In this document: piece by piece, positions 1 to 6,114 of the stretch
Layout: every line of letters starts with the position of its first letter
How positions within the stretch are numbered: position 1 is the stretch's first letter
NCBI GenBank assembly: GCA_017883345.1
Contig: JADGNT010000243.1
Span: forward strand, 1-7,241
Direction: 5' to 3'
DNA length: 7,241 bases
DNA from: Candidatus Solibacter sp.
GTDB lineage: Bacteria > Acidobacteriota > Terriglobia > Bryobacterales > Bryobacteraceae
Position numbers and translations under genes: made by a program
Notes under the pieces: generated by a model
Database searches by the model: none
The model's input: the letters and a program-made list of their open reading frames with translations, nothing else
What the model was told of the DNA's origin: nothing

Positions 1-207
1 CCGCGCACGCACAAGACTGGCACGACGCGAAGAACTCGGCATCAAGGCGCAGACGCGGGTTGAAAATGTAGAAACTCCAGATCCGAGCGAAGCTCGGACC
101 TGGCCGGCATTTGCCGCTGAGCACCCGCTCTCCATGCGGTGCTTAACGTAAGCCGCGACCGCTAGGGCTCGGCTAAGCACCCGCGCGCACCCGCACCGAA
201 ATTTCTC
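1..207. other. Upstream region without a confident gene
   Basis: No recognisable gene lies here. One frame stays open on the + strand from base 2 to a TAA at 149-151 (49 codons, no start) and could be the tail of an upstream gene, but the peptide is not recognised. A hairpin occupies 77-103 (CCAG, one mismatch, TCCGAGC, loop GAA, then the complementary arm); it has no T-run after it. A second imperfect hairpin lies at 120-143 (AGCACCCGC against GCGGTGCT, one bulged base). The nonamer AGCACCCGC recurs at 176-184. These structures may end transcription from upstream before the arsenic operon begins. Confidence 0.4.
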
Positions 208-235
208 TTGACAACTTCCATTATTAAATTATTAT
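208..235 (+). promoter_or_regulatory. Promoter of the arsR-arsM operon
   Basis: A perfect -35 box TTGACA (208-213) is followed after 16 bases by TATTAT (230-235), which matches the -10 consensus at five of six positions. The boxes stand in an AT-rich island in otherwise GC-rich DNA and lie about 30 bases before the arsR start. The -10 box lies inside the dyad at 218-245, so a bound repressor would block RNA polymerase. The transcription start is inferred, not seen. Confidence 0.75.
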
Positions 236-245
236 TGAATTATGG
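218..245. promoter_or_regulatory. Probable ArsR operator, 28-bp dyad
   Basis: The 28 bases from CCATTATTAAATTA to TTATTGAATTATGG form an imperfect inverted repeat: 11 of 14 base pairs match between the arms, the mismatches being at pairs 5, 9 and 13. Length, AT-richness and overlap with the -10 box fit the 12-2-12-type operators of the ArsR/SmtB family, which bind as dimers. This predicts autoregulation: arsR represses its own operon and arsM with it until a trivalent arsenical releases the protein. Confidence 0.65.
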
Positions 246-265
246 AACAAGCGCGGGATGGATGA

Positions 266-607
266 ATGAAAAAGAATCCGGAACAAGTCACGCGCTACGC
301 CGACATGTTCGCCGCCATGGGAACCGAATCGCGCCTGCGCATCATGCAACTTCTGCTTTCCGCCCATCCCGACGGGATGGTGGTCGGAGAGATCCTGGAA
401 GAACTGGGGATTTCGGCGTCCAACCTCTCGCACCATCTCGACAAGCTCAAGAACGAGGAACTCATCACGGTGACACGGGCAGGCACCTTTCTGCGGTGCA
501 CCGCCAACACCCGAACGCTGCAGGAATTACTCGGCTTCCTCTATGCCGAATGCTGCACCCGGAACCAAGCCGTGAAGCCGGAAACCATCGTTACCATCAA
601 AAAATAA
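266..607 (+). CDS. arsR: ArsR-family arsenical-responsive repressor
   Basis: A 113-residue winged-helix repressor of the ArsR/SmtB family, of typical length. The helix-turn-helix covers about residues 40-68, with the recognition helix around ISASNLSHHLDKLKNEELI, followed by a short wing near residues 68-80. The C-terminal helix carries a vicinal pair, Cys96-Cys97 (FLYAECCTRN). This is the kind of site used by the Acidithiobacillus-type ArsR, where two adjacent cysteines plus a third a few residues later bind As(III). Here there is no cysteine near residue 103; the only other one is Cys78 in the wing. The start at 266 follows an in-frame TGA and a modest G-rich stretch (GGGATGG, 255-261). The stop overlaps the ribosome binding site of arsM 13 bases before that gene, so both belong to one operon. 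Identity as an ArsR-family regulator is firm; the exact ligand (As(III), methylarsenite or Sb(III)) is inferred. Confidence 0.93.
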   Translation: MKKNPEQVTRYADMFAAMGTESRLRIMQLLLSAHPDGMVVGEILEELGISASNLSHHLDKLKNEELITVTRAGTFLRCTANTRTLQELLGFLYAECCTRNQAVKPETIVTIKK

Positions 608-610
608 GGA
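606..610 (+). promoter_or_regulatory. Ribosome binding site of arsM
   Basis: AAGGA lies ten bases before the ATG at 621 and overlaps the stop codon of arsR, which suggests translational coupling. It supports the start chosen for arsM. Confidence 0.7.
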
Positions 611-620
611 ATAGGTCATC

Positions 621-1442
621 ATGCCAATTGAAAGCATCACCGACGTTGTAAAAGAAAAGTACGGACAGGCCGCGCTTCGCGTGGTCGCCGGCTGCTCTGG
701 TTCCTGTTGCGGAGGCGCGCCGGCCGACGCCCACTGCTGCGACCCCATCACCGCTAACCTCTACGGCAGCGAACTCGCCGAGTTGCCCGACACCGCGGTC
801 CTGGCCAGCCTGGGTTGCGGCAATCCCACCGCGCTTGCCCAATTGAACCCCGGCGAGATTGTTCTCGATCTCGGCTCGGGCGGCGGCATCGACGTGCTGC
901 TCTCGGCGCGCCGCGTGGGCCCCACCGGCAAGGCCTACGGCCTCGACATGACCGACGAAATGCTCGCCCTGGCCAATTCCAACAAAACCAAGGCCGGCGT
1001 CGAAAACGTGGAATTCCTCAAAGGCCAGATCGAGAGCATTCCGCTGCCCGATGCCTCCGTCGACGTCATCATCTCCAACTGCGTCATCAACCTCTCGGCC
1101 GATAAGGACCGCGTTCTGGCCGAAGCCTTTCGCGTGCTCAAACCTGGCGGGCGCTTCGCCGTATCGGACGTCGTGACGCGCGGCGAAATTCCCGCCGCGA
1201 TCCGCCAGCATGTCCTGCTCTGGGTGGGCTGCCTGGCCGGCGCGCTCGACGAAGCCGAGTACCGCGCCAAGTTGTCCGCCGCCGGGTTCGAAGGCGTCGA
1301 CGTCGAGCCCACCCGCATCTATCGCGCCGCCGATGCGCGCGCATCCCTCGCAGGCATGGGGCTCGACGTGGACGCGATTGCGCCCCTGGTGGACGAGAAG
1401 TTTTTCAGCGCGTTTATCCGCGCCCGCAAACCCGCTCGCTGA
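621..1442 (+). CDS. arsM: Arsenite S-adenosylmethionine methyltransferase
   Basis: A 273-residue cytosolic class I methyltransferase that methylates trivalent arsenic with S-adenosylmethionine, giving methylated and finally volatile arsenicals. The SAM-binding motif I is [11 protein letters not shown] (81-91), followed by the acidic strand-2 end GLDM (107-110) and [11 protein letters not shown] (173-183). The three cysteines that bind As(III) in characterised ArsM enzymes are all in their usual contexts: Cys66 (SLGCGNP), Cys154 (SNCVINL) and Cys204 (WVGCLAGAL). An additional cysteine-rich N-terminal stretch has Cys25, Cys29, Cys30, Cys39 and Cys40 before the DPITANLY segment; a SCCG motif here is common in bacterial ArsM. 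The protein has the usual length of bacterial members and lacks the longer C-terminal part of algal ones. It is the second gene of the arsR operon and is presumably induced by arsenicals. No arsenic efflux gene (acr3, arsB, arsP) is visible nearby. Confidence 0.95.
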   Translation: MPIESITDVVKEKYGQAALRVVAGCSGSCCGGAPADAHCCDPITANLYGSELAELPDTAVLASLGCGNPTALAQLNPGEIVLDLGSGGGIDVLLSARRVGPTGKAYGLDMTDEMLALANSNKTKAGVENVEFLKGQIESIPLPDASVDVIISNCVINLSADKDRVLAEAFRVLKPGGRFAVSDVVTRGEIPAAIRQHVLLWVGCLAGALDEAEYRAKLSAAGFEGVDVEPTRIYRAADARASLAGMGLDVDAIAPLVDEKFFSAFIRARKPAR

Positions 1443-1460
1443 CGGGGTGCCCCCTGGGCC

Positions 1461-1520
1461 GGGCTCGAATCGGAGCCCCGACCGGGGTACCCCCTTGGGG
1501 TCGGGAGGGGTTGCTCCCAA
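1461..1520. repeat. Cluster of GC-rich hairpins after arsM
   Basis: The gap between the convergent genes arsM and the kinase-like gene holds several adjacent inverted repeats: GGGCTC/GAGCCC (1461-1466 with 1473-1478), the palindrome GGGGTACCCC (1484-1493), ACCCC/GGGGT (1489-1493 with 1497-1501) and GGGAG/CTCCC (1503-1507 with 1514-1518). None is followed by a T-run on either strand. They may slow or end transcription from both sides or be a REP-like repeat; the sequence alone does not decide. Confidence 0.45.
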
Positions 1521-1546
1521 CAGCACAATATCACACGGTCGGAGAC

Positions 1547-2626
1547 CTAGTTGACCACGGAACCGGATCGCTCGCCGCCCTCGTCCTCATCCAGCACCGC
1601 CGTTTGCAGCGATTCCAACGCTTCCACCACCCGCTCTACCAGATCCTCCGTCTGCGACATCGCCGTGCGCGCCGATTCGATCGACGCGCATTGCGCCTTC
1701 CTGTTGTGTTCGATATCCACCAGGTCCGCGACCATATTGTTTTCGAACTGCGAGGTATGCCGGCGGATCTCTTCCACCGTCCGCTCGATCTGCTCGATGC
1801 GCGCGTTCAGCACTTCGAAGCCTCGGTCTACCCTGGAAAAAATCACCTCGCTCGCCGCATCGTCGAGCCCCCCGCCTTTGCGTTCCAAGGCCTGCTGGCG
1901 ATTCGCCGCCAGTTCGCTCTTCATGGCCGCAACCTGCATCCTCAGGGAACTCACCGCTTCGTTTGCCGAGCGATGCATTTCAGCCACGCTCTTCTCCTGG
2001 ACCTGGAGACGGGCCTCCAGCCGCGCTTCCAGTGGCTGCATCTCCGCCCGCACGACCCCCGTATCCACCGCCGTGCCGCGGCGCGGCGCTCCCCCCGCAC
2101 CTGGCGCGGCGCGCCGCACCGCCACCATCAACAGCTTCAGCTCCAGCATGACCATCTGCATGCGGGGGCTGCGCGCGTCCGGGTTCTTGTTCAGGCACGG
2201 ACCCACCAGGCGATCCACTATCGGGCTTCCCGACGAGGGTGCCGGCGTCTCCGTCAGATTGGCCGCCAGCGCGACGCGGCTTTCGCCATCGAAGGCCCTT
2301 CGGCCGGTCATCATCTCGAACAGTATGGCGCCGAAGCCAAAGACGTCGCTGCTTGCGTCGGCCGGCCGCCCTTGCACCACCTCCGGAGCCGTATACGGCG
2401 TAATCGCCTCGCCCCATCCCTCGGCCGCGGGCAGCAACTCCACGCCGCCGGCCGCCAGCACGAGGTTCGACGGAGTGACCGCCCCATGCACCTTTCCCGT
2501 ATCGTGCAGCTTGCGCAGGCAATCCGCCAACTGCATCGCGTACCGCAATGCCTCCGCTACCGGCAGCCGCCCTTCGCTCAGCCGCTGGGCCAGCGTCTTC
2601 TTATCGTTCAACAGCATATTCTCCAT
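1547..2626 (-). CDS. Pseudokinase C-lobe with coiled-coil tail
   Basis: About 359 residues from the ATG at 2624-2626. Residues 1-165 resemble the C-lobe of a bacterial Ser/Thr kinase: TLAQRLSEGRLPVAEALRYA, a catalytic loop VHGAVTPSN (46-54), an APE motif in YTAPEVVQG (80-82) and SDVFGFGAILFEMMTGRRAF (from 93). The N-lobe with the glycine loop and VAIK lysine is missing, the catalytic loop has Gly-Ala in place of Arg-Asp and Thr in place of Lys, and no DFG is present (ELLPAAEGWG instead). It is therefore very unlikely to transfer phosphate. Residues about 190-343 are charged and heptad-like, predicting a long coiled coil; the end is acidic. No membrane segment is visible. A scaffold or sensor role is an inference. 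The open frame continues to an ATG at 2752, but the added residues show no homology I recognise and span a direct repeat, so a start at 2626 or 2617 is preferred. The stop lies about 105 bases from arsM, which converges on it. Confidence 0.75.
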   Translation of the reverse strand: MENMLLNDKKTLAQRLSEGRLPVAEALRYAMQLADCLRKLHDTGKVHGAVTPSNLVLAAGGVELLPAAEGWGEAITPYTAPEVVQGRPADASSDVFGFGAILFEMMTGRRAFDGESRVALAANLTETPAPSSGSPIVDRLVGPCLNKNPDARSPRMQMVMLELKLLMVAVRRAAPGAGGAPRRGTAVDTGVVRAEMQPLEARLEARLQVQEKSVAEMHRSANEAVSSLRMQVAAMKSELAANRQQALERKGGGLDDAASEVIFSRVDRGFEVLNARIEQIERTVEEIRRHTSQFENNMVADLVDIEHNRKAQCASIESARTAMSQTEDLVERVVEALESLQTAVLDEDEGGERSGSVVN

Positions 2627-2652
2627 CCCCACGATGACAGCTCTCATCCACA

Positions 2653-2692
2653 GATTCGAGTGGATCAATCCCGCCGATTCGAGTAGATCAAT
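2653..2692. promoter_or_regulatory. Tandem 17-bp repeat upstream of the pseudokinase gene
   Basis: GATTCGAGTGGATCAAT (2653-2669) and GATTCGAGTAGATCAAT (2676-2692) differ at one base and start 23 bases apart, close to two helical turns, so two proteins could bind one face of the DNA. They lie 27-66 bases upstream of the preferred start at 2626, where an activator or repressor site would be expected. The long open frame also runs through them on the minus strand, giving similar peptides (IDLLES, LIHSNL), so a coding repeat cannot be excluded. Confidence 0.45.
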
Positions 2693-2771
2693 TCCCTCGT
2701 ACCTGGGGCAAGTACCCTGTGGACAATAGGGTTCCATACCGGTACCGGTCATACTTTGGTCCTGTCCGAGG

Positions 2772-3872
2772 TTACTCCCCCGCCACCTCCCGGAAGAACT
2801 CCAGCGACTTCGCCGCGCACACCTCCCAGCGGAATTCCCGCGCCCTTTCCCGCCCCGCGAGGCCCAGCGCCTTCCGCAGGTCGGCCGTCCCCAACAGCCG
2901 GACCAGCGCCGCCCGCAGTTCGCTCTGGCTCCGCGGGTCTACCAATAGAGCCGCATTTCCAGCCACTTCCGGCAGCGCAGAGACGTTCGACGTGATCACC
3001 GCTACCCCCGCCGCCATGGCCTGTGCCACTGGAAATCCAAAGCCCTCGTACAACGACGGGTACACGAACACATCGGCCGCTGCCGTCAACGGCGCCAAAT
3101 CCGGCTCCGGAATATACCCTAAATACCGCACATACCGCAGCCGCGCCACCGTTTTCTCCGCCGCCCAGCCTACCGGTCCTACCACCACCAGCTCCCAGTG
3201 GTCGCGCATCGACTGCGGCAACGATTCGAACGCATCCAGCAGCAGATCCACATTCTTCCGCGGCTCAATCGTGCCCACGAATAACACAAACGGCCGCTCC
3301 AATCCGTAGCGCGCCCGCACCTTGTTCACCAGCGCCGCCGGTGGATCGAAGAACGCGTCGGCCACCCCGGAGTGAATCGTGCAAATCTTCTCCGGCGCGA
3401 TTCCCAGCGTGCGCACCGCGTCCTGCCGCGTGCACTCCGATACCGCGATCAGCCGGTCGGCCCGGCGCGCCAGTTGAGCGAAATTGCGCTCCGCCACCAG
3501 ATTCGAACGTGGATGCAGTCCCGGCATCAGAAACCCCGTCAGATCGTGCACCGTGGCGGTCAATCGCACCCGCGACGGCGGGCGCCGCACCAGCACGCTG
3601 GCGTGGAACACGTCCGCGCCCCGCGTCAGCCAATCCAGCAGCGGCGCCCCCGAGTAGTTGGAGATCGCCAACGCCCCGAGCCCGCTGAACGTGCGCAGCG
3701 GACCCGCCACTGAAGCCTCGTGCGTCAGCGCGCGAACCCGCTCCATCCGCGGGAACGTGCACACCGCTGCGCCGCCCGCCGCGCGCCGCAGATGCAGAAT
3801 CCAATGATAAAGGTAGTTCTTGACGCCCGCGCTGCGCACCAGCAGCGGTGTGGCGTCAATCACAACGCGCAT
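2772..3872 (-). CDS. GT4-family (GT-B fold) glycosyltransferase
   Basis: A 366-residue cytosolic glycosyltransferase of the GT-B fold, family GT4, likely adding a sugar from a nucleotide-sugar donor to a surface polysaccharide or glycolipid. The N-terminal domain starts MRVVIDATPLL and contains the VHDL histidine (His109). The C-terminal donor domain has VGTIEPRKN (199-207, with Arg205 and Lys206 expected to contact the donor phosphates) and YEGFGFPVAQAMAAG, the family's E-x7-E region. Here the first Glu (276) is kept but the second position is Gln284. It ends with the usual SALPEVAGNAALLVDP segment and a helical tail. The start at 3872 is chosen because GGAGAAGGA lies directly before it; an upstream extension to 4016 in the same frame runs through the palindrome at 3916-3987 and is not believed. 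The pseudokinase gene follows on the same strand after about 145 bases. Confidence 0.88.
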   Translation of the reverse strand: MRVVIDATPLLVRSAGVKNYLYHWILHLRRAAGGAAVCTFPRMERVRALTHEASVAGPLRTFSGLGALAISNYSGAPLLDWLTRGADVFHASVLVRRPPSRVRLTATVHDLTGFLMPGLHPRSNLVAERNFAQLARRADRLIAVSECTRQDAVRTLGIAPEKICTIHSGVADAFFDPPAALVNKVRARYGLERPFVLFVGTIEPRKNVDLLLDAFESLPQSMRDHWELVVVGPVGWAAEKTVARLRYVRYLGYIPEPDLAPLTAAADVFVYPSLYEGFGFPVAQAMAAGVAVITSNVSALPEVAGNAALLVDPRSQSELRAALVRLLGTADLRKALGLAGRERAREFRWEVCAAKSLEFFREVAGE

Positions 3873-3915
3873 TCCTTCTCCAGTCTGGCATGAATCGTGG
3901 GCTGTCATGGCAGAT

Positions 3916-3987
3916 GGGGACAGACAGGCCTGACAGCGAATTTCCGGCAAAGAGCGCCGGAAATTCATGTCAGGCTTGTCAGTCCCC
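3916..3987. repeat. 72-bp palindrome in a divergent intergenic region (REP/MITE-like)
   Basis: Arms 3916-3948 and 3956-3987 are inverted copies around the loop AAAGAGC. The inner 11 pairs (GAATTTCCGGC against GCCGGAAATTC) are perfect; the outer part matches with two substitutions and a one-base length difference. The arms begin GGGGACAG and end TGTCAGTCCCC. GGGGACAG...CTGTCCCC-type ends are familiar from repetitive palindromes mobilised by REP-associated (RAYT, IS200-like) transposases; no such transposase is in the window. The palindrome starts 44 bases before the glycosyltransferase start (3872) and ends 48 bases before the GT-C start (4036), so it may affect both promoters. Confidence 0.8.
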
Positions 3988-4035
3988 GGGAGTTCACCTC
4001 CGCCGGAAGACGCCATCCGCTATCATGCTAGTGCA

Positions 4036-5601
4036 ATGCGCGCGCCCCGCTGGCTCCTCGCCATTTGGCTCTGCTTCCTCGCCCGCGCATTCTTCTATGG
4101 CGCCGCGCTCCCTCTCTGGGAAGGCTACGACGAGTGGTCCCACTTCGCCGTCGTCCAGCGCATGGCCTTTCGCGGCGAACCCCTCGTCTCCCGCTTCAGC
4201 CAGATTCCCCGCGACGTCGCCGCCTCCCTCCAACTCGCGCCCGTCTCCTGGGAGTGCCGCTATCTCCCGCCCCCCTCCGCCACCTACGACCAGTTCTGGC
4301 GCATCCCACCCGCCGAACGCGCCCGCCGCGAATCCGAGTTCCGCGCCATTCCCTCCGCCTGGGCCCTCCAGGATTCCACCGGCAACCTCAAGACCTACGA
4401 AGGTCTGCAAGCCCCCCTAGCCGCCTGGATCATGACCCCCGTTCTCCTCGCCGCCCGCCACGCCCATCTTGCCACCCAGATCCTGCTGCTGCGCTGGTTC
4501 TCCATGTTGATCCTTTCCCTGGTCATCCCCCTCACCTTCCTCACCGCCCGCTCCGTCTTCCGCCACGACGCCACCGCGTGCGCCTGCGCCGCCATCGTCG
4601 CCGCCATGCCCGGCTTCCTGATCGGCATCGCCCGCGTCTCCAACGAGTCCCTCGCCGTCGTCCTCTTCACCCTCCTCCTCTGGCTTTCCGTGGAACCACT
4701 CACCCGCCTTCGCTTGATCGCGCTCGGCGCCGTCCTCGGCCTCGGCCTCTTAACCAAAGCCTACTTCCTCGCCGCCATCCCGCCCGTCGCCCTGCTGCTC
4801 GTCTTGAATTGCCGCCGCCCGCGGGCCCTCCTCGTGCCGCTCGTCACCCTCGCCATCGCCGCATGGTGGTACCTGCGCAATCTCCTCACCACCGGCACTC
4901 TCTCCGGCATGTGGGAATCCGCCGTCCAGCCCACCGCCACGCTCGGCGCCCAACTCCACCAGGCCACCCGTGTCCCCTGGCTCGTCACCATCGATTCCAT
5001 CCTGTTTTCCCACCTCTGGCTGGGCGCCTGGAGCACCCTCACCGTGCGCAGTTGGATGTACCACCTCTTCTACCTGCTGATCGCTCTCGCCATGCTCGGA
5101 CTGGCCTTTCGCATGTCCACCAGTGCCATTCGCATCCTCGCCGGTTTCGTCCTCACCTTCTGGCTGGGCCAACTCTATCACGCCAACCTGCTCTCCATGG
5201 TCTGGGGTATCGCGACCTCACTGGGCGTCTACCTCAACGCCGTCGCCGCCGCCGAAGTCACCCTCTGCGTCGCCGGCCTGCGTGCCCTTTCGCCCCGCGC
5301 CGCCCGCCGCTTCGTCGCTCCCTCGGGTGTCGCCCTCTTCGCCCTGTTCGACCTCTACACCCTCCACATGGTCGCCCTGCCTTATTACACCGGCCTGATC
5401 GCGCACCGCCCCGGCGGCCCCGTAGCTAACTTCCACCCCGCCGCCGCAAACTCGGCGGATTTCCTCACGCGTCTCGCCGCCTTCAAGGCGCCCCTGCTCT
5501 CCCAACCTGTGCTCGCCGTGTTATGGGCTTTCTACGCCGCCGCCACCCTCGGACTAGTGGCGCTCAGCTTCGCCGCCGCCCGGCGCGAATCTTCCCACTG
5601 A
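4036..5601 (+). CDS. GT-C-like multi-pass membrane glycosyltransferase
   Basis: A 521-residue membrane protein with a start near RAPRWLLAIWLCFLARAFF and roughly ten to twelve hydrophobic segments, the last at about 490-513. The first large loop (about 27-125, predicted outside the cytoplasm) begins PLWEGYDEWSHFAVVQ, with Asp32-Glu33 in the place where GT-C enzymes such as ArnT and protein mannosyltransferases carry the acidic catalytic motif. It ends KTYEGLQAPLAAW, resembling the YEaxxPPL motif of the same superfamily. Such enzymes use a lipid-linked sugar donor and act on the periplasmic side; donor and acceptor are unknown here. The frame is open upstream to 3967, but that start would lie in the palindrome. 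No Shine-Dalgarno sequence precedes 4036; TATCAT at 4021-4026 could be a -10 box giving a nearly leaderless mRNA. Codon use is very C-rich in third positions, as in the neighbours. Confidence 0.82.
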   Translation: MRAPRWLLAIWLCFLARAFFYGAALPLWEGYDEWSHFAVVQRMAFRGEPLVSRFSQIPRDVAASLQLAPVSWECRYLPPPSATYDQFWRIPPAERARRESEFRAIPSAWALQDSTGNLKTYEGLQAPLAAWIMTPVLLAARHAHLATQILLLRWFSMLILSLVIPLTFLTARSVFRHDATACACAAIVAAMPGFLIGIARVSNESLAVVLFTLLLWLSVEPLTRLRLIALGAVLGLGLLTKAYFLAAIPPVALLLVLNCRRPRALLVPLVTLAIAAWWYLRNLLTTGTLSGMWESAVQPTATLGAQLHQATRVPWLVTIDSILFSHLWLGAWSTLTVRSWMYHLFYLLIALAMLGLAFRMSTSAIRILAGFVLTFWLGQLYHANLLSMVWGIATSLGVYLNAVAAAEVTLCVAGLRALSPRAARRFVAPSGVALFALFDLYTLHMVALPYYTGLIAHRPGGPVANFHPAAANSADFLTRLAAFKAPLLSQPVLAVLWAFYAAATLGLVALSFAAARRESSH

Positions 5602-5606
5602 CCGCA

Positions 5607-5637
5607 GCGGGGCATCCCAGCACCTGGAATGCCCCGC
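5607..5637. terminator. Hairpin between convergent genes
   Basis: GCGGGGCATCCCAG (5607-5620) pairs with CTGGAATGCCCCGC (5624-5637), 13 of 14 pairs, around a CAC loop. It starts five bases after the GT-C stop and ends nine bases before the stop of the secreted-protein gene, so it can serve both genes. It lacks a T-run on either strand, so classical intrinsic termination is uncertain. Confidence 0.55.
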
Positions 5638-5646
5638 CACCGCTGG

Positions 5647-6114
5647 CTACTGCTTGTCGAAAACGCTGGTTGCGGTCATTGGTTTGCCGTCGGCGTCGGT
5701 GCCTTTGGCCGTCTGTGTCAGCGTCTTGCCGTCCTTGGAAATAACATTCCGACCCGTCAGATGGTATTTCCCACCGGTCTTTTTTACTTCAAAGCTCGTC
5801 GTATTCGCATCCACCCGTTTGACGGCAATGGTGTCAAACGGTCCTCCCGTGGCCGGGTATTCCTTGCCATCGTATTGGAAGGTGTAGCTGAAATTGACAG
5901 CCGTACCGTCCGCCATCTCTCCCGTCCTTGTCACCTTTCCTCCACCGTCCGGTGTTGCCTCCCGTACATCGGTCTGGCTCTTAATTGGGTTGGCGGCCGT
6001 GGTCTTGGATTTGGCGGCATTGAACTTCCAGGTTCCGGCCGAACTGTCAGCCCCAAACATCCCGATGGCGGTGATCGCTACGCCAATCGCCATTTTTGCT
6101 ACCATGCTTCGCAT
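5647..6114 (-). CDS. Small secreted protein of unknown function
   Basis: A 155-residue protein with a signal peptide (MRSMVAKMAIGVAITAIGMFG, cleavage likely around residues 22-26) and no lipobox cysteine. The mature part begins GTWKFNAAKSK (27-37), then alternates polar and hydrophobic residues rich in Thr, Gly, Lys and Asp, as in a beta-sandwich or lipocalin-like barrel: DGTAVNFSYTFQYDGKEYPATGG, VKRVDANTTSFEVKKTGG, SKDGKTLTQTAKGTDADGKP. It contains no cysteine at all. Proteins of this type (a short secreted domain starting with a 'G.WK.N..KSK' motif) are, from memory, numerous in Acidobacteriota, with no known role. The start is supported by AAAGGA about ten bases upstream; a second ATG three codons later is possible. 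It converges on the GT-C gene. Confidence 0.75.
   Translation of the reverse strand: MRSMVAKMAIGVAITAIGMFGADSSAGTWKFNAAKSKTTAANPIKSQTDVREATPDGGGKVTRTGEMADGTAVNFSYTFQYDGKEYPATGGPFDTIAVKRVDANTTSFEVKKTGGKYHLTGRNVISKDGKTLTQTAKGTDADGKPMTATSVFDKQ

Noticed and set aside
597..1526. Long open frame (309 codons) on the minus strand opposite arsM
   Set aside because: It is a GC-driven shadow of arsM: the + strand frame has all the ArsM motifs, while the minus peptide resembles nothing I recognise and has no ribosome binding site.
1511..2729. Two + strand open frames of about 390 codons opposite the pseudokinase gene
   Set aside because: Both are low-complexity Arg/Ser/His-rich peptides typical of antisense frames in GC-rich DNA; the minus frame shows recognisable kinase-fold motifs and a coiled coil.
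2738..2749. Perfect 12-bp palindrome ACCGGTACCGGT
   Set aside because: It is short, has no associated feature, and could arise by chance in GC-rich DNA; it is not enough to call an operator.
3873..4035. Extended starts for both divergent genes (4016 for the GT4 gene, 3967 for the GT-C gene)
   Set aside because: Both extensions would translate parts of the 72-bp palindrome; the GT4 gene has a good ribosome binding site at 3872, and the GT-C membrane protein begins naturally with RAPRWLLAIW at 4036.
4065..5429. A 454-codon + strand frame within the GT-C gene
   Set aside because: It is an Arg/Pro/His-rich out-of-frame shadow; the overlapping frame gives clear membrane segments and GT-C motifs.
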